Below are positions 1 to 8,815 of a DNA stretch of 56,728 bases, in pieces. The notes below the pieces were generated by a model that had not been told where the DNA came from, ran no database searches, and was given only the letters and a program-made list of their open reading frames with translations. Both the position numbers and the translations under genes were made by a program. How positions within the stretch are numbered: the first letter of the stretch is position 1; each line of letters opens with the position of its first letter. The DNA is from Syntrophomonadaceae bacterium. GTDB lineage: Bacteria; Bacillota; Dethiobacteria; DTU022. The stretch is from NCBI GenBank assembly GCA_007121075.1, contig SKMK01000005.1, positions 1-56,728 of the forward strand. The letters are read 5' to 3'.

Positions 1-887
1 AGGCCTGAACGTTCCACCCACTCGATGCAGATCTGGGCAATCTTAACCCGATGTGCTGCCAGGTGGTCGATTAAACCGTTGTCGACCCAGGCATTATACA
101 TTTCCGCTTCGGAGCGGCCCGGTTCGATCTTGAAATATACCGGCGCGCTGACCCGGGCAATATCCGGGCATTCGTGGTAACGCTGGAAACCGCCCATCGA
201 TTCAACCAGGCTGACATAAACATCCAGGGGCAGTTTAACGGTGCTCCTGATTGAAGCAAGCATCGGTAAAGTCAGGTCACCGAGAGGGTTGAAGCTGTCT
301 GCGCCCATATCTTCCAGCAGTTTGCCGCCCAGGGGGCTGCCGTGACCGGCAAAAACAGACACTTTAAACTTGGCATCCTCAGGAATAACCCCGTCTTCCC
401 TCATCCGGGTAACCAGGGCCAGCAGCCCCTCATCAGGAATCAGGAAACCCCGGATTCCTGCTTCCAGGCAGCGATCAAATTCTTTCAGCCATTCGTAAAC
501 CTTGTCGCTGCCCCGGAGGCGCATCCCGGAAACATAACCTTCAGAGGTTACATACTGCCTGCCGTTGTCCCAGCCCCTGCTGGGGATGGGGTTGATGATC
601 ACCTCGTAGTTATATTTAGCCGCTACCCGGGCATATTCTTCCAGCTCCTTCTTATCCATCAGGGCCGCTCCTCTAACGGTAGAGATAACCCGGTGGATGG
701 GGACCTTCCTTTTTTCTGCTTCCCTGGTCATAATCTCCAGGTTTTCAATGGTTTCCATACCGGCGATTTCAATCCGGTAATGGGAACCGTCGGGGAAGGT
801 GTGCTGCGATGTGGGCAGATCATAACGATCCCGCAAGGGAAAAGCGGTTTTTTCCTGGATATACTTCTCAATCTTATCAAAAGACAT
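1..887 (-). CDS. TIM-barrel-like protein of unknown function (3' end outside window)
   Basis: Open frame of about 295 codons running off the left edge without a stop, so the C-terminus is missing. The ATG at 887 has a good ribosome binding site (GTGGAGG, 8-9 nt upstream). The protein begins MSFDKIEKYIQEKTAF and alternates hydrophobic strands with charged helices, as TIM barrels do (VIINPIPSRGW, GFLIPDEGLLAL, KFKVSVFAGHGSP, LPLDVYVSLVESMGG). There is no signal peptide or membrane segment. It lies 68 bp downstream of panB on the same strand and is probably co-transcribed. I do not recognise the family with certainty; a peptidase-U32-like or amidohydrolase-like barrel is possible but unproven. 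The coding frame itself is convincing. Confidence 0.7.
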   Translation of the reverse strand, partial: MSFDKIEKYIQEKTAFPLRDRYDLPTSQHTFPDGSHYRIEIAGMETIENLEIMTREAEKRKVPIHRVISTVRGAALMDKKELEEYARVAAKYNYEVIINPIPSRGWDNGRQYVTSEGYVSGMRLRGSDKVYEWLKEFDRCLEAGIRGFLIPDEGLLALVTRMREDGVIPEDAKFKVSVFAGHGSPLGGKLLEDMGADSFNPLGDLTLPMLASIRSTVKLPLDVYVSLVESMGGFQRYHECPDIARVSAPVYFKIEPGRSEAEMYNAWVDNGLIDHLAAHRVKIAQICIEWVERSG

Positions 888-955
888 CTTAAACAACCTC
901 CACTATTATAATTTATGGGCTAATGCTCAGTTTATAATCCGGCTTAAACAAGCTT

Positions 956-1804
956 TTAACTATATTCGTCAAACAGTTTCTGAAAATCTTCAAGGCTGTC
1001 TTTACGCGAGTAAACATGATCATCAGTTGGAAATTCTTCGTTTTTAACTTCCGAGAGGTACTGCTTGAAAGCGTTGACACATGTTTCGGCAATGTTGGCG
1101 TAAACCTTGACGAATTTTGGCGTAAAGGCCTGGAATTGGCCCAGCATATCACCGCAGATCAACAGCTGGCCGTCACATTTGACCCCGGCCCCGATCGAAT
1201 AAACGGGGATATCGAGCTTTTTAGTCAGAAACTCGGTCAGCTCGGGTGCCACAGCTTCAACCAGGAGGGAGTACGCACCCGCTTCCTGGACTGCCAGGGC
1301 ATCTTCGATTAAACTGCGGGCTGTTTTAACATCCCTGCCGGTAGCCCTGAACCCTCCGAGCTGGCCGGCACTCTGCGGGGTCAGACCGATATGGCCCATA
1401 ACTAGTATCCCGGCCTCGTTGATAGCCTTGATCCGGCTGGCCACCCGGACACCGCCTTCAAGTTTGATGCAGTCCATATCTGCTTCCTTCAAAAAGCGAA
1501 CCGCGTTTTTTACCGCTTCTTCGTCGCTGGTCTGGTAAGAACCAAAGGGCATATCCCCGACAATCCAGGTCTTAGGCGCACCCCTGCGGACTGCCCGGCA
1601 GTGGGACAGGCAGTCTTCCATAGTTACCGGTATAGTATCCTTGTAACCCAGAAGGACCATACCCAGGGAATCGCCGACCAGGATCATATCCATTCCGGCC
1701 TGTTCGGCAAACATGGCCATGGGAAAGTCATAAGCGGTAACCCAGGCCACCTTCTCGCCTTCTTTTTTCATACTGATAAAATCCAACACGCTTTTCTTAG
1801 ACAA
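956..1804 (-). CDS. panB: 3-methyl-2-oxobutanoate hydroxymethyltransferase (ketopantoate hydroxymethyltransferase)
   Basis: PanB makes ketopantoate from 2-oxoisovalerate and 5,10-methylene-tetrahydrofolate, the first committed step of pantothenate/CoA synthesis, in the cytoplasm. Family signatures are present in order: VTAYD, ILVGDSLGMV (metal and substrate site), GDMPFGSYQ, CIKLEGG and MGHIGLTPQ. The length, about 282 residues, is normal. The frame is open up to an ATG at 1840, but the sequence AAAGGAG lies inside that extension, 8 nt before a TTG at 1804, so TTG is the likely start (LSKKSVLDFISMKK). panC and panD are not in the window, so the gene is separated from the rest of the pathway. 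The next gene downstream on the same strand is the unidentified barrel protein. Confidence 0.95.
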   Translation of the reverse strand: MSKKSVLDFISMKKEGEKVAWVTAYDFPMAMFAEQAGMDMILVGDSLGMVLLGYKDTIPVTMEDCLSHCRAVRRGAPKTWIVGDMPFGSYQTSDEEAVKNAVRFLKEADMDCIKLEGGVRVASRIKAINEAGILVMGHIGLTPQSAGQLGGFRATGRDVKTARSLIEDALAVQEAGAYSLLVEAVAPELTEFLTKKLDIPVYSIGAGVKCDGQLLICGDMLGQFQAFTPKFVKVYANIAETCVNAFKQYLSEVKNEEFPTDDHVYSRKDSLEDFQKLFDEYS

Positions 1805-1964
1805 GATTCTTTCTCCTTTCATAATAAATTTTTTAACCATGCACAGTTCCGGGTTTTAAGCGGAACCATGTGGACTTCCACGTTACCTTTTAAGGATCAG
1901 TTCATATCAGGAAATGTATAGCTGTCGGCTTGTAGCCTCTTATAACCGTTATGCTTGCAAGGGT

Positions 1965-3095
1965 TTAATCATAAAATATTAACCTGGACTGGACTCCCTG
2001 ATCATAAGTTAAATAACCGAGGTCCATTTGTTCCGGATCTATGTTTTGGATATATCCGTCGCTAAAATAAGTTGCCCTAAAAAAGTTTTCCTTTACTTCT
2101 TTTACAGATTGAACAAAAGCCAGTTTCAGTTCTTTTTCCTGCCCGGTCATGACTGGAAAACCAAAATAGTTGTTAGTATGTTTCAGCTCCCCCCGCTCTT
2201 CGCTGTAGTGGTGAACAAAATCAATTTGTTTCTTTATTCGCTCCAGGTTATACATATTAACCTGCGGAATACTGTGCATAATTCGATCTTTAACCGGTCC
2301 GGCAAAAGCGGGGTCAATCTCGATCCCCAGGCTGTTCCTGCCGGCAGCCAGGGCAGCCAGGGTTGTGGTTCCGGTACCGGCAAAAGGATCCAGCACGGTA
2401 TCTACCAGCAGGGAGTACATGTTAACCAGGCGCAGGGGCAGCTCCAGGGGAAAAGCGCCGCTCCGTTCTCTCGGTTCCAGGCTGCCTGTTCCCTGCCTGG
2501 CCCCTTTAAAATCCCATAGATCGGAAAACCAGGCATTCCTTTCTTCCCAGAAATAACTGCTTAGCAACCGTTTATGTTTTTCTTCAGCCGTTTTGAATTC
2601 CCTTTTGGGTCCTTTGCGAAAAATCAGGATATACTCATGCTCAAGGGTAACGTAAGCGCCTGCCGGAAGCATCCCCGATCCCATGAACTTATTGGGGGCA
2701 TTGGTCTGCTTGCGCCATAAAATGAGCGGCAAAACGTCGAAACCCAGCTCAGAAAATTTGCTTTGAACCCGGGAATGGTTCGCGAACAACTGGAAACGGC
2801 CGTCAATGGTCCGGGTGGCATCACCAATGTTTATGCAGGCAAAGGCGCCGTTTTTCATAACCCGGTACAGTTCCTGCCAGGTTTGATCGAGCACCTCATG
2901 CATTGCTTCAAAAGCCAGGCCACATTCGCCTTTATTCAGGTGCAACCCGATATCAGGATTCATCGCAGCAAACTGCCGGTCCCACATTTCAATCATCGGG
3001 TAAGGAGGAGAAGTCACGACCAGGTCAATACTGGAATCTTTTATGGACTTCATCTTTCTTGAATCCTCGAATATTAAGCTGTGCTCCGTCTGCAA
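1965..3095 (-). CDS. Site-specific DNA methyltransferase, beta-type motif order, no restriction partner seen
   Basis: SAM-dependent DNA amino-methyltransferase. The catalytic motif TSPPY (residues 28-32, motif IV) comes before the SAM-binding motif DPFAGTGTT (236-244, motif I), the order of the beta class. SPPY is the form common in N4-cytosine methylases, although N6-adenine enzymes with it exist, so the modified base is uncertain. The region between (about 130-230) would contain target recognition. The start is TTG at 3095, preceded by GGAAGGGGGG. No endonuclease, helicase or Vsr gene lies beside it; neighbours are panB and a dockerin protein. It is therefore either an orphan regulatory methylase or the survivor of a restriction system. 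No frameshift is visible. Confidence 0.88.
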   Translation of the reverse strand: MQTEHSLIFEDSRKMKSIKDSSIDLVVTSPPYPMIEMWDRQFAAMNPDIGLHLNKGECGLAFEAMHEVLDQTWQELYRVMKNGAFACINIGDATRTIDGRFQLFANHSRVQSKFSELGFDVLPLILWRKQTNAPNKFMGSGMLPAGAYVTLEHEYILIFRKGPKREFKTAEEKHKRLLSSYFWEERNAWFSDLWDFKGARQGTGSLEPRERSGAFPLELPLRLVNMYSLLVDTVLDPFAGTGTTTLAALAAGRNSLGIEIDPAFAGPVKDRIMHSIPQVNMYNLERIKKQIDFVHHYSEERGELKHTNNYFGFPVMTGQEKELKLAFVQSVKEVKENFFRATYFSDGYIQNIDPEQMDLGYLTYDQGVQSRLIFYD

Positions 3096-3163
3096 AGCAG
3101 GCCCCCCTTCCGGTTATCATTTAAAGGCGGCTGCATTAACCGGGACCACTAATCAGCTTGCCT

Positions 3164-3691
3164 TTATTCTGTCCTGGATACGCTGACCTTGCTCAGTTTC
3201 CCCTCTTCTTCATGGACTTCTCTCCTAAAACCTTCGATGGAATCCCTGTATTCCAGTTTGGTCTCGCCGACTTGCACGGTATATTCCTGGGGATCGGAAA
3301 CGTTCAGAATAACTACCACCATTTTTTTGCCGGGAGATATCCCCTCTTCTACTATAAATTCCTCGATTAAAGCAACTCCTTCATGGTCGATGTCGGGGAA
3401 GTGGTCAATCAATCCCAGTGCTTTCCTCATCATCAGGGTCGCGTCGCGGACATCGATCGCCCCGTCGGCATTGACGTCGGCCAGTTCTTGTTCAGCTCCC
3501 CCAAGGGTTTCCAGATTCAGGATATGCCTCATCACCAGGGCCACATCGCGGACATCGACTACCCCGTCATGGTTGACATCCCCAAAAGTAAACGCCCGGG
3601 CGCCGGGGCTGAACAGGGCCAGGGCTGTAAAAGCGCACAGCAACAAAATTAACGCTCTCACGGCCAATTTTTTCCAGTTAAAACCCTGCAC
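3164..3691 (-). CDS. Secreted dockerin type I repeat protein
   Basis: 175 residues, starting at GTG (3691) behind AAAGGTGG. The N-terminus is a signal peptide: KK at residues 7-8, then a hydrophobic core ALILLLCAFTALALF and a likely cleavage site after GARA. Two dockerin-type calcium-binding repeats follow (about 36-60 and 69-92), each with the DVN.DG..DVRD loop (GDVNHDGVVDVRD and ADVNADGAIDVRD) and a following helix. The C-terminal 80 residues are charged and not recognised. Dockerins bind cohesins in cellulosomes, but no cohesin or glycosidase is nearby, so this is likely one of the non-cellulosomal dockerin proteins of anaerobic bacteria. The binding partner is unknown. Confidence 0.85.
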   Translation of the reverse strand: MQGFNWKKLAVRALILLLCAFTALALFSPGARAFTFGDVNHDGVVDVRDVALVMRHILNLETLGGAEQELADVNADGAIDVRDATLMMRKALGLIDHFPDIDHEGVALIEEFIVEEGISPGKKMVVVILNVSDPQEYTVQVGETKLEYRDSIEGFRREVHEEEGKLSKVSVSRTE

Positions 3692-3732
3692 TTTAGAACA
3701 CCACCTTTACTGTAAAATATTCAGGATTTCTC

Positions 3733-5430
3733 TTAAGGATTCATTTCATAACTGCCGGCCAGGGCCAGGACATGATTTTCCCAGATATAGCGGTACCGTT
3801 CATTATCGAGCACCGGTTTTTTAAGCATCCGGTTAAAGAAATCCATCTGTTTGGGAGTGGCGCTGGCCTTGCTGTAAAGCTTTAGGGCAAAACCGGTAAA
3901 ATCCCTGACCATGAAGTCAAAGATCTGGTCGGCAAGTTTGTCTTCCACCTTAATCATTTCGGCATTTTCCAGTATCAGTTGGCCGTATACAACCAGGGTA
4001 AAAAGTTCCCCCAGCTGCATTAAGAAATCGGTATCTTTCTGCTGTTCAGTATCGGGCGGCGCAAACATAAGGAATTCCCTAAACAGCGCTACCTGTTCTT
4101 TAAAAACTTCCACGTTGGGCAGATCCCACTTGCCGTAAACGGAGTTGTAATCATGAAAAGTAACTTTGCTCAATCCTTTGGCGGGACCCTGGTTAAAGAG
4201 AAACCGGTCATGGACGGGTTGGTCCTGCCGGGGCACTTTGGGGTAATCCCCGGGGTTAAAGAAATAGTTGAAAATAAACTTGCTGATCAGGGCCAGGTTG
4301 ACATGGACGGTTCCTTCCAGCTTTGGCAGGGCCCGGATATCGCGGGTGGCCATTTCAAAATAAGTATCTTTTTCAAAGCCCTTGGCTGCTATAACGTCCC
4401 ACAGCAGGTCGATGACCTGTTCCCCCTGGGTGGTTACCTTCATCTTTACCGTGGGGTTATAGAGCAGGTAGCGCCTGTCTTCAGGTGAAGCAACCCGCTG
4501 GTAATCAGAGGCCCGCAGGGCAAAAAGCTTCATCGCCACCAGACGGCAGTAGGCGTCGGTCAGCATCTGGTTGACATGGGGGAAATCGGTTACTTTCATT
4601 CCGTAGAGGACCCTACCTGCCGCGTGGTTAATAGCTTCATAAAAAGCATGGGTGCAAATCCCGATCGAAGCCCAACCCAGGTTGTATTTGCCAACATTAA
4701 CTGTATTGAGGGCCGTATCCCAGGCCTCAACCCCTTTAACCAGGATATCCTCTTCAGTGACCGGGTAATCACGCAAAGCAAAATCAGCCACATAGGACTG
4801 AGAGTTGATCACGTTATCCTTTAACTCGTAATTCCGGTTCTGGTAATTGGCTACAAAAAAGACATAATCATCGGTATCGGCCATCTTGCCAAAAGTGGAA
4901 ACCATCTCGGCCACATTGCCGTTACCGATATAGTACTTTTCCCCGTTGGCCCGGTAAGTCCCGCCATCACGTGGCGTAAGGGTCATTTCGGTTGAGTAGA
5001 TATCGGCCCCGTGCTCCCTTTCAGAAAGACCAAAAGCAAAAACGTGGCCGTTTTTGAGGAGGGAAGCGGCCTTTTTACGGGCCTTATCATTGGGGCTCAT
5101 CCAGATCGGCCCCAGACCGAGGATACTGACCTGCCAGGCATACCAGTAATGCAGGCCGTAAAAAGAGATGGCTTCATTAAAAGCGCAGTTGCGCCAGGTG
5201 TCCCAGCGGCAGTTTCCATCGCCTTCTTCGGTGGGAGTCAGGAGTTCATAAAAAATGCGGTTTTCCTTGATAAAATCCAGGAGGTCCGAATACCAGATCC
5301 GGTTGCGGTCATCCTCTTTAAGCTTACTTTTACCCTTGGTCTCAAAAAAATCGATCGTTTTACTGACAATTTCCCTGGAGCGCCGGTCCAGATGATCGCC
5401 TTTAAACTGTTTAGGATTAAATAGCAGCAA
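3733..5430 (-). CDS. Acyl-CoA dehydrogenase family protein (large form, about 565 aa)
   Basis: Flavoprotein that would introduce an alpha,beta double bond into an acyl-CoA. The middle-domain signature FGLSEREHGAD (residues 133-143) corresponds to the usual ALTEP..GSD segment. The C-terminal stretch ATRDIRALPKLEGTVHVN matches the end of the helical domain that normally reads RDARI..IYEGT. At 565 residues it is longer than the common 380-residue enzymes, with an extra C-terminal helical part, as in the long acyl-CoA dehydrogenase forms. The start is TTG at 5430 behind AAAGGAGGAACATTC. No electron transfer flavoprotein genes are nearby. The substrate cannot be predicted. Confidence 0.85.
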   Translation of the reverse strand: MLLFNPKQFKGDHLDRRSREIVSKTIDFFETKGKSKLKEDDRNRIWYSDLLDFIKENRIFYELLTPTEEGDGNCRWDTWRNCAFNEAISFYGLHYWYAWQVSILGLGPIWMSPNDKARKKAASLLKNGHVFAFGLSEREHGADIYSTEMTLTPRDGGTYRANGEKYYIGNGNVAEMVSTFGKMADTDDYVFFVANYQNRNYELKDNVINSQSYVADFALRDYPVTEEDILVKGVEAWDTALNTVNVGKYNLGWASIGICTHAFYEAINHAAGRVLYGMKVTDFPHVNQMLTDAYCRLVAMKLFALRASDYQRVASPEDRRYLLYNPTVKMKVTTQGEQVIDLLWDVIAAKGFEKDTYFEMATRDIRALPKLEGTVHVNLALISKFIFNYFFNPGDYPKVPRQDQPVHDRFLFNQGPAKGLSKVTFHDYNSVYGKWDLPNVEVFKEQVALFREFLMFAPPDTEQQKDTDFLMQLGELFTLVVYGQLILENAEMIKVEDKLADQIFDFMVRDFTGFALKLYSKASATPKQMDFFNRMLKKPVLDNERYRYIWENHVLALAGSYEMNP

Positions 5431-5748
5431 GAATGTTCCTCCTTTTTTCTTTAACCAGCTGGAATATACCGTATTTATTATTTCAATTGCCTGTAAAGTT
5501 ACCCGCCTGCAAATTAGAGGCCCAAAAACTATTGTAATCTATGCATTTAAAAGTTTCGGCAATTAATTAAAAAAACCTTTTAGTGTTTATTTTCCCCTTA
5601 CATTAATAAAGCCGCATTTTAAATAGGAAAAGGATCTCCGCCTGTATTTAATGAAATTAGCGTCCAACTATGTTAACCTTATAATGGTGAAAAGCAGCCG
5701 TCAGTTTATTCGACCTATATAAAGCTAACCTTTAACGGAGTAATCACT
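5431..5748. other. Divergent intergenic region, no gene seen
   Basis: AT-rich 318-bp spacer between the leftward acyl-CoA dehydrogenase and the rightward MFS gene. It holds the ribosome binding sites of both (AAAGGAGGA near 5440 and ACGGAG near 5736) and a TATAAT at 5680-5685 that could serve the MFS gene, but no convincing -35 box is at the right distance. No coding remnant or strong inverted repeat was found. Confidence 0.4.
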
Positions 5749-7002
5749 ATGAGTCAAAACCGTCAAACTGCCAAAGAATCAAAAACCTGGATCCTCCTTT
5801 TAATCATTTCCACTGCTTACATCGCCGTATTCGCCAACATCCAGGGTTTTAAAGCTTTACTGCCCCTGGTCCAGGATGAATTTATGATCAGCAGGGCCCA
5901 GGTCGGTTTATACTCCAGTTTTTACTTCTTAAGTGCCGTATTCATAGCCGTCTTCAGCGGGAGAATTGCCGATTACCTGGGCACAAAGAGAGGCCTGGTA
6001 CTGGGAGTGGGTTTGGTGGGTTTTTTAATCATGCTCCACTCCTTTTCCCCTCTATTTGGCATTATCCTGATCCTGGCCTTTCTCACCGGCACCGCTTTCA
6101 GCATGATCACCCCTTCTGTGAACAAGGGAGTAATCGAACTGTCCGAGCCTTCAAAAAGAAGTTTATCCATGGGAATTGTGCACGGCGGCGGGGGACTGGG
6201 CGGTTTCCTGGGAGCGGTAATGCTTCCTTACCTGGGAGAAATGTACGGCTGGCGAACGGCCATTTTGATCGGCAGCATCTTTGCCCTGATAATTACCTTT
6301 TTTATAGTTAAATTTTACCAGCCGCCTGCAAAAAAAGAAGACGTCGAAGAACAGCAGCCGCACAAGAAAACTTCTTCTCTGAAGTCAGACTTGCTAATGT
6401 TTTTAAAAAACAAATACCTGCTAAGCGTTTTTTCCATGGGTATGGTATTCGGGATGAGCATTTCATCAGTAACCGGCCACTTTGCCCTGTACCTGACCAG
6501 GGATTTAAACACCACCGCTACTTTTGCCGGCCTCGGCCTGGGGGTATTTCACGTCGGCGGTATTGTAGGGCAGCCCTTCTGGGGTTATATCAACGAGAGG
6601 GTTTTTCACGGCGACAGGAGGATCGGCCTGTTCCTGCTCGGCATCCTTATTTCAGGCCTGGCCTTCTTTTTCGGGCTGGTTGTAAGCCGGTTTTATTTCC
6701 CCCCGTATGCCATCCTGTTCTTTTCTTTTATATTCGGCTTCTGCACTATGGGGGTTATTGCCATTTACTTCACAACAATCAGTGAACTGGTATCGCGTGA
6801 ATATGTCGGCGTCGTCACCGGCCTGGCCCTCATATTCCCCCGGGCCAGCACCGTAATCACCCCTCCTGTATTCGGCCTCATAGCCGACCTGAGCGATGCT
6901 TATGCCAACAGCTGGATTATCCTTGGCCTGGTGGTGTTAATTTTTTCAGCCGGCTTTTTATATTTCAGCGGAAAAAGCCAGGACCGTATAAATGAAAACT
7001 AA
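5749..7002 (+). CDS. MFS transporter, oxalate/formate-antiporter-like (OFA) group
   Basis: 417-residue integral membrane protein with about 12 hydrophobic segments and a charged central loop (KKEDVEEQQPHKKTSSLKSD, around residues 200-220) between the two six-helix halves. The motif GRIADYLGTKRG in loop 2-3 is the MFS signature. The overall pattern resembles organic-anion antiporters and nitrate/monocarboxylate-type carriers. The start ATG is preceded by ACGGAGTAATCACT. It is transcribed alone, divergently from the acyl-CoA dehydrogenase and convergently with the sodium symporter. The substrate is unknown; a carboxylate is an inference from the family only. Confidence 0.88.
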   Translation: MSQNRQTAKESKTWILLLIISTAYIAVFANIQGFKALLPLVQDEFMISRAQVGLYSSFYFLSAVFIAVFSGRIADYLGTKRGLVLGVGLVGFLIMLHSFSPLFGIILILAFLTGTAFSMITPSVNKGVIELSEPSKRSLSMGIVHGGGGLGGFLGAVMLPYLGEMYGWRTAILIGSIFALIITFFIVKFYQPPAKKEDVEEQQPHKKTSSLKSDLLMFLKNKYLLSVFSMGMVFGMSISSVTGHFALYLTRDLNTTATFAGLGLGVFHVGGIVGQPFWGYINERVFHGDRRIGLFLLGILISGLAFFFGLVVSRFYFPPYAILFFSFIFGFCTMGVIAIYFTTISELVSREYVGVVTGLALIFPRASTVITPPVFGLIADLSDAYANSWIILGLVVLIFSAGFLYFSGKSQDRINEN

Positions 7003-7047
7003 ACTCCAAGATTGACGTAAAAAGCAAATAAAAACCACAGCCTGAAT

Positions 7048-7069
7048 AGGGGCTGCCGCAGCAGTCCCT
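7048..7069. terminator. Hairpin between convergent MFS and symporter genes
   Basis: AGGGGCTGC, a 4-base loop, then GCAGTCCCT form a stem with one mismatch, in the 98-bp gap between two convergent genes. It is followed on the plus strand by GTATTATT, without a strict T-run. It may act as a weak terminator in either direction. Confidence 0.35.
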
Positions 7070-7100
7070 GTATTATTAAAAGCGCTATTAATACTGCCAG

Positions 7101-8543
7101 TTAAACTACATCAGGTGGCAGTTCCTCAGGCGGTTTGGTAATTAAAGAAAACGCAATGTAAAGGATTAGAGATACAACCGCCCCGGTTACAATAATGGGC
7201 AATTCACCGATAACGGCAATCCCGGCAAAATCAATCCAGCCCATTTCTCCGGCAATTCCGATAATGGAACCGCCAATAATTCCTGCCACGGCTCCGGCTG
7301 CCGTGCCGCGCCTCCAGTACAACCCTAAAACTACCGGAATAAAAACACCGGCAGCATAAAGTGTATAAGACATAAGCAATAACCCGATAATGGCTTCAAA
7401 TGTTAAAGCCATGATTAATGCCAGGACCCCTATGATAAAAGTAAAGACCCGGGAAATTAAAAGCAGTTTCCTTGGCTCGTTTTCTGCTGCAGGGTTAATC
7501 AGCTTAACATATATATCATTAGTGATATGAGAAGTTCCGGCCACTAACAGTGAGTCTGCCGTAGACATGATCGCTCCTATAATGGCGGCGACTATAATCG
7601 CCCCCATCCCGGCCGGCAGCACTTCTGTCACCAGCATGGAAACGGCTTCCGCCGAAGATATTTCATCACCAAAAATACCGCGGGAAGCCATGCCGGCTAA
7701 AGCGGGAAAAATAGCAAAGGCAATGAGGAGAACTCCGGCCAGCATAGCTGCGTTATAAGATGTTTTCTCATCTTTGGCCGCAAACAAGCGCTGATAAAAA
7801 TCCTGGCCGATGAGCGTATACATGACCGTGGGAATAACCGCCAACAAAACAAGACCGATGCCGGCTCCAAGCGGGCTGAAAAAGGCTTCCGCGGTAACTT
7901 CCATTTCCACAGGAGTAATACTTTCCCTGATCCCGGCAAAGCCACCGGCTTCCCGGACACCCATAATCCCGGCAATCGGAATACCAATAAAGATAATCAG
8001 CAGCTGGATCGCATCGGTAAGGGTAACCCCCCAAAGCCCTGAAGCCACTGTATAAATAATAAATAATGAGGTTGCAATAATTGCAGCTGTGGTCGGATCT
8101 ATCCCAAGAATGCCCAGTGCGCCTCTTGAGGCCCAAACCTGGGCACCAATAATGCCCACTATAGCAACCAAAGAAAGCAATGCACCCAGGAAGCGAACCA
8201 GCTTACTCTGGTAACGCAGCTCCAGGTAATCGGGCACCGTAAATAAAGCCAGCTTACGCATTTTTTTGGCGGCAACCAGGGCTAAAATTATCAGAGACAG
8301 TCCCACTCCTACCGCATAGGACATTCCCGTTAACCCATAATCAAAGCCCCATTCCCCGGTGCCCATGACAAAGCCTCCACCGAAATGGGTGGCGCAGAGC
8401 GCTGCTGTCGCCAATAGCAAACCAAGCCGCCTTCCGGCCAGTAAAAAGTCGGTATTATCTTTAATAAAGCGGGTAGCGTAGATTCCTACTCCAAAAATTA
8501 TCAAGAAATAAATAATCATAATAACCAGTTGAGAAGCTTCCAT
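7101..8543 (-). CDS. Sodium:solute symporter (SSS family)
   Basis: 480 residues with about 13 transmembrane segments. The N-terminus (IIYFLIIFGVGIYATRFIKDNTDFLLAGRRLGLL) has the SSS hallmark in which helix 1 is followed by D-F-L-AGR. Helix 2 carries the THFGGGFVMGTGEWGF substrate/sodium region, and IMSTADSLLVAGTSHITND is the conserved helix-8 region with sodium-site serines. The start ATG is behind AAAGGAGTTGCCTTT. A candidate sigma-A promoter lies 190-220 bp upstream. The substrate (amino acid, carboxylate or similar) cannot be assigned. Confidence 0.93.
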   Translation of the reverse strand: MEASQLVIMIIYFLIIFGVGIYATRFIKDNTDFLLAGRRLGLLLATAALCATHFGGGFVMGTGEWGFDYGLTGMSYAVGVGLSLIILALVAAKKMRKLALFTVPDYLELRYQSKLVRFLGALLSLVAIVGIIGAQVWASRGALGILGIDPTTAAIIATSLFIIYTVASGLWGVTLTDAIQLLIIFIGIPIAGIMGVREAGGFAGIRESITPVEMEVTAEAFFSPLGAGIGLVLLAVIPTVMYTLIGQDFYQRLFAAKDEKTSYNAAMLAGVLLIAFAIFPALAGMASRGIFGDEISSAEAVSMLVTEVLPAGMGAIIVAAIIGAIMSTADSLLVAGTSHITNDIYVKLINPAAENEPRKLLLISRVFTFIIGVLALIMALTFEAIIGLLLMSYTLYAAGVFIPVVLGLYWRRGTAAGAVAGIIGGSIIGIAGEMGWIDFAGIAVIGELPIIVTGAVVSLILYIAFSLITKPPEELPPDVV

Positions 8544-8733
8544 AAAGGCAACTCCTTTTCAAAAAATTTAACCTGCATATTGATCTTCTTCGTGCGATGT
8601 AAAGGGAAGTTGTTTTTCAAGCATTAGTGGGTAAAACTTCATTTCGTAAGTGTTTAACTGAATGAGGTTTGAATTATCATCTCCCTTCCCAAAATTATCC
8701 ACAATGAAAAAAACAGTGTAATATGACATGGTT

Positions 8734-8763
8734 ATTATACCATTTTGTATTTATATCTTCCAA
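8734..8763 (-). promoter_or_regulatory. Candidate sigma-A promoter of the sodium symporter gene
   Basis: Read on the minus strand: TTGGAA, an 18-bp spacer, TATAAT, with the -10 at 8739-8734. It lies about 190 bp upstream of the symporter start in a 272-bp gap that otherwise shows nothing. Confidence 0.4.
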
Positions 8764-8815
8764 TTTTAAAGGCCTGCAGGACTAAATTAATAACTGCCGC
8801 AGTATATACAGGATA

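Noticed and set aside
342-911. 189-codon frame on the plus strand
   Set aside because: It lies antiparallel to the edge gene, which has a good start and protein-like composition; the plus frame has none.
1845-1867. GTTCCG...CGGAAC after the methylase gene as a terminator
   Set aside because: The stem is 6 bp with no T-run following; too weak.
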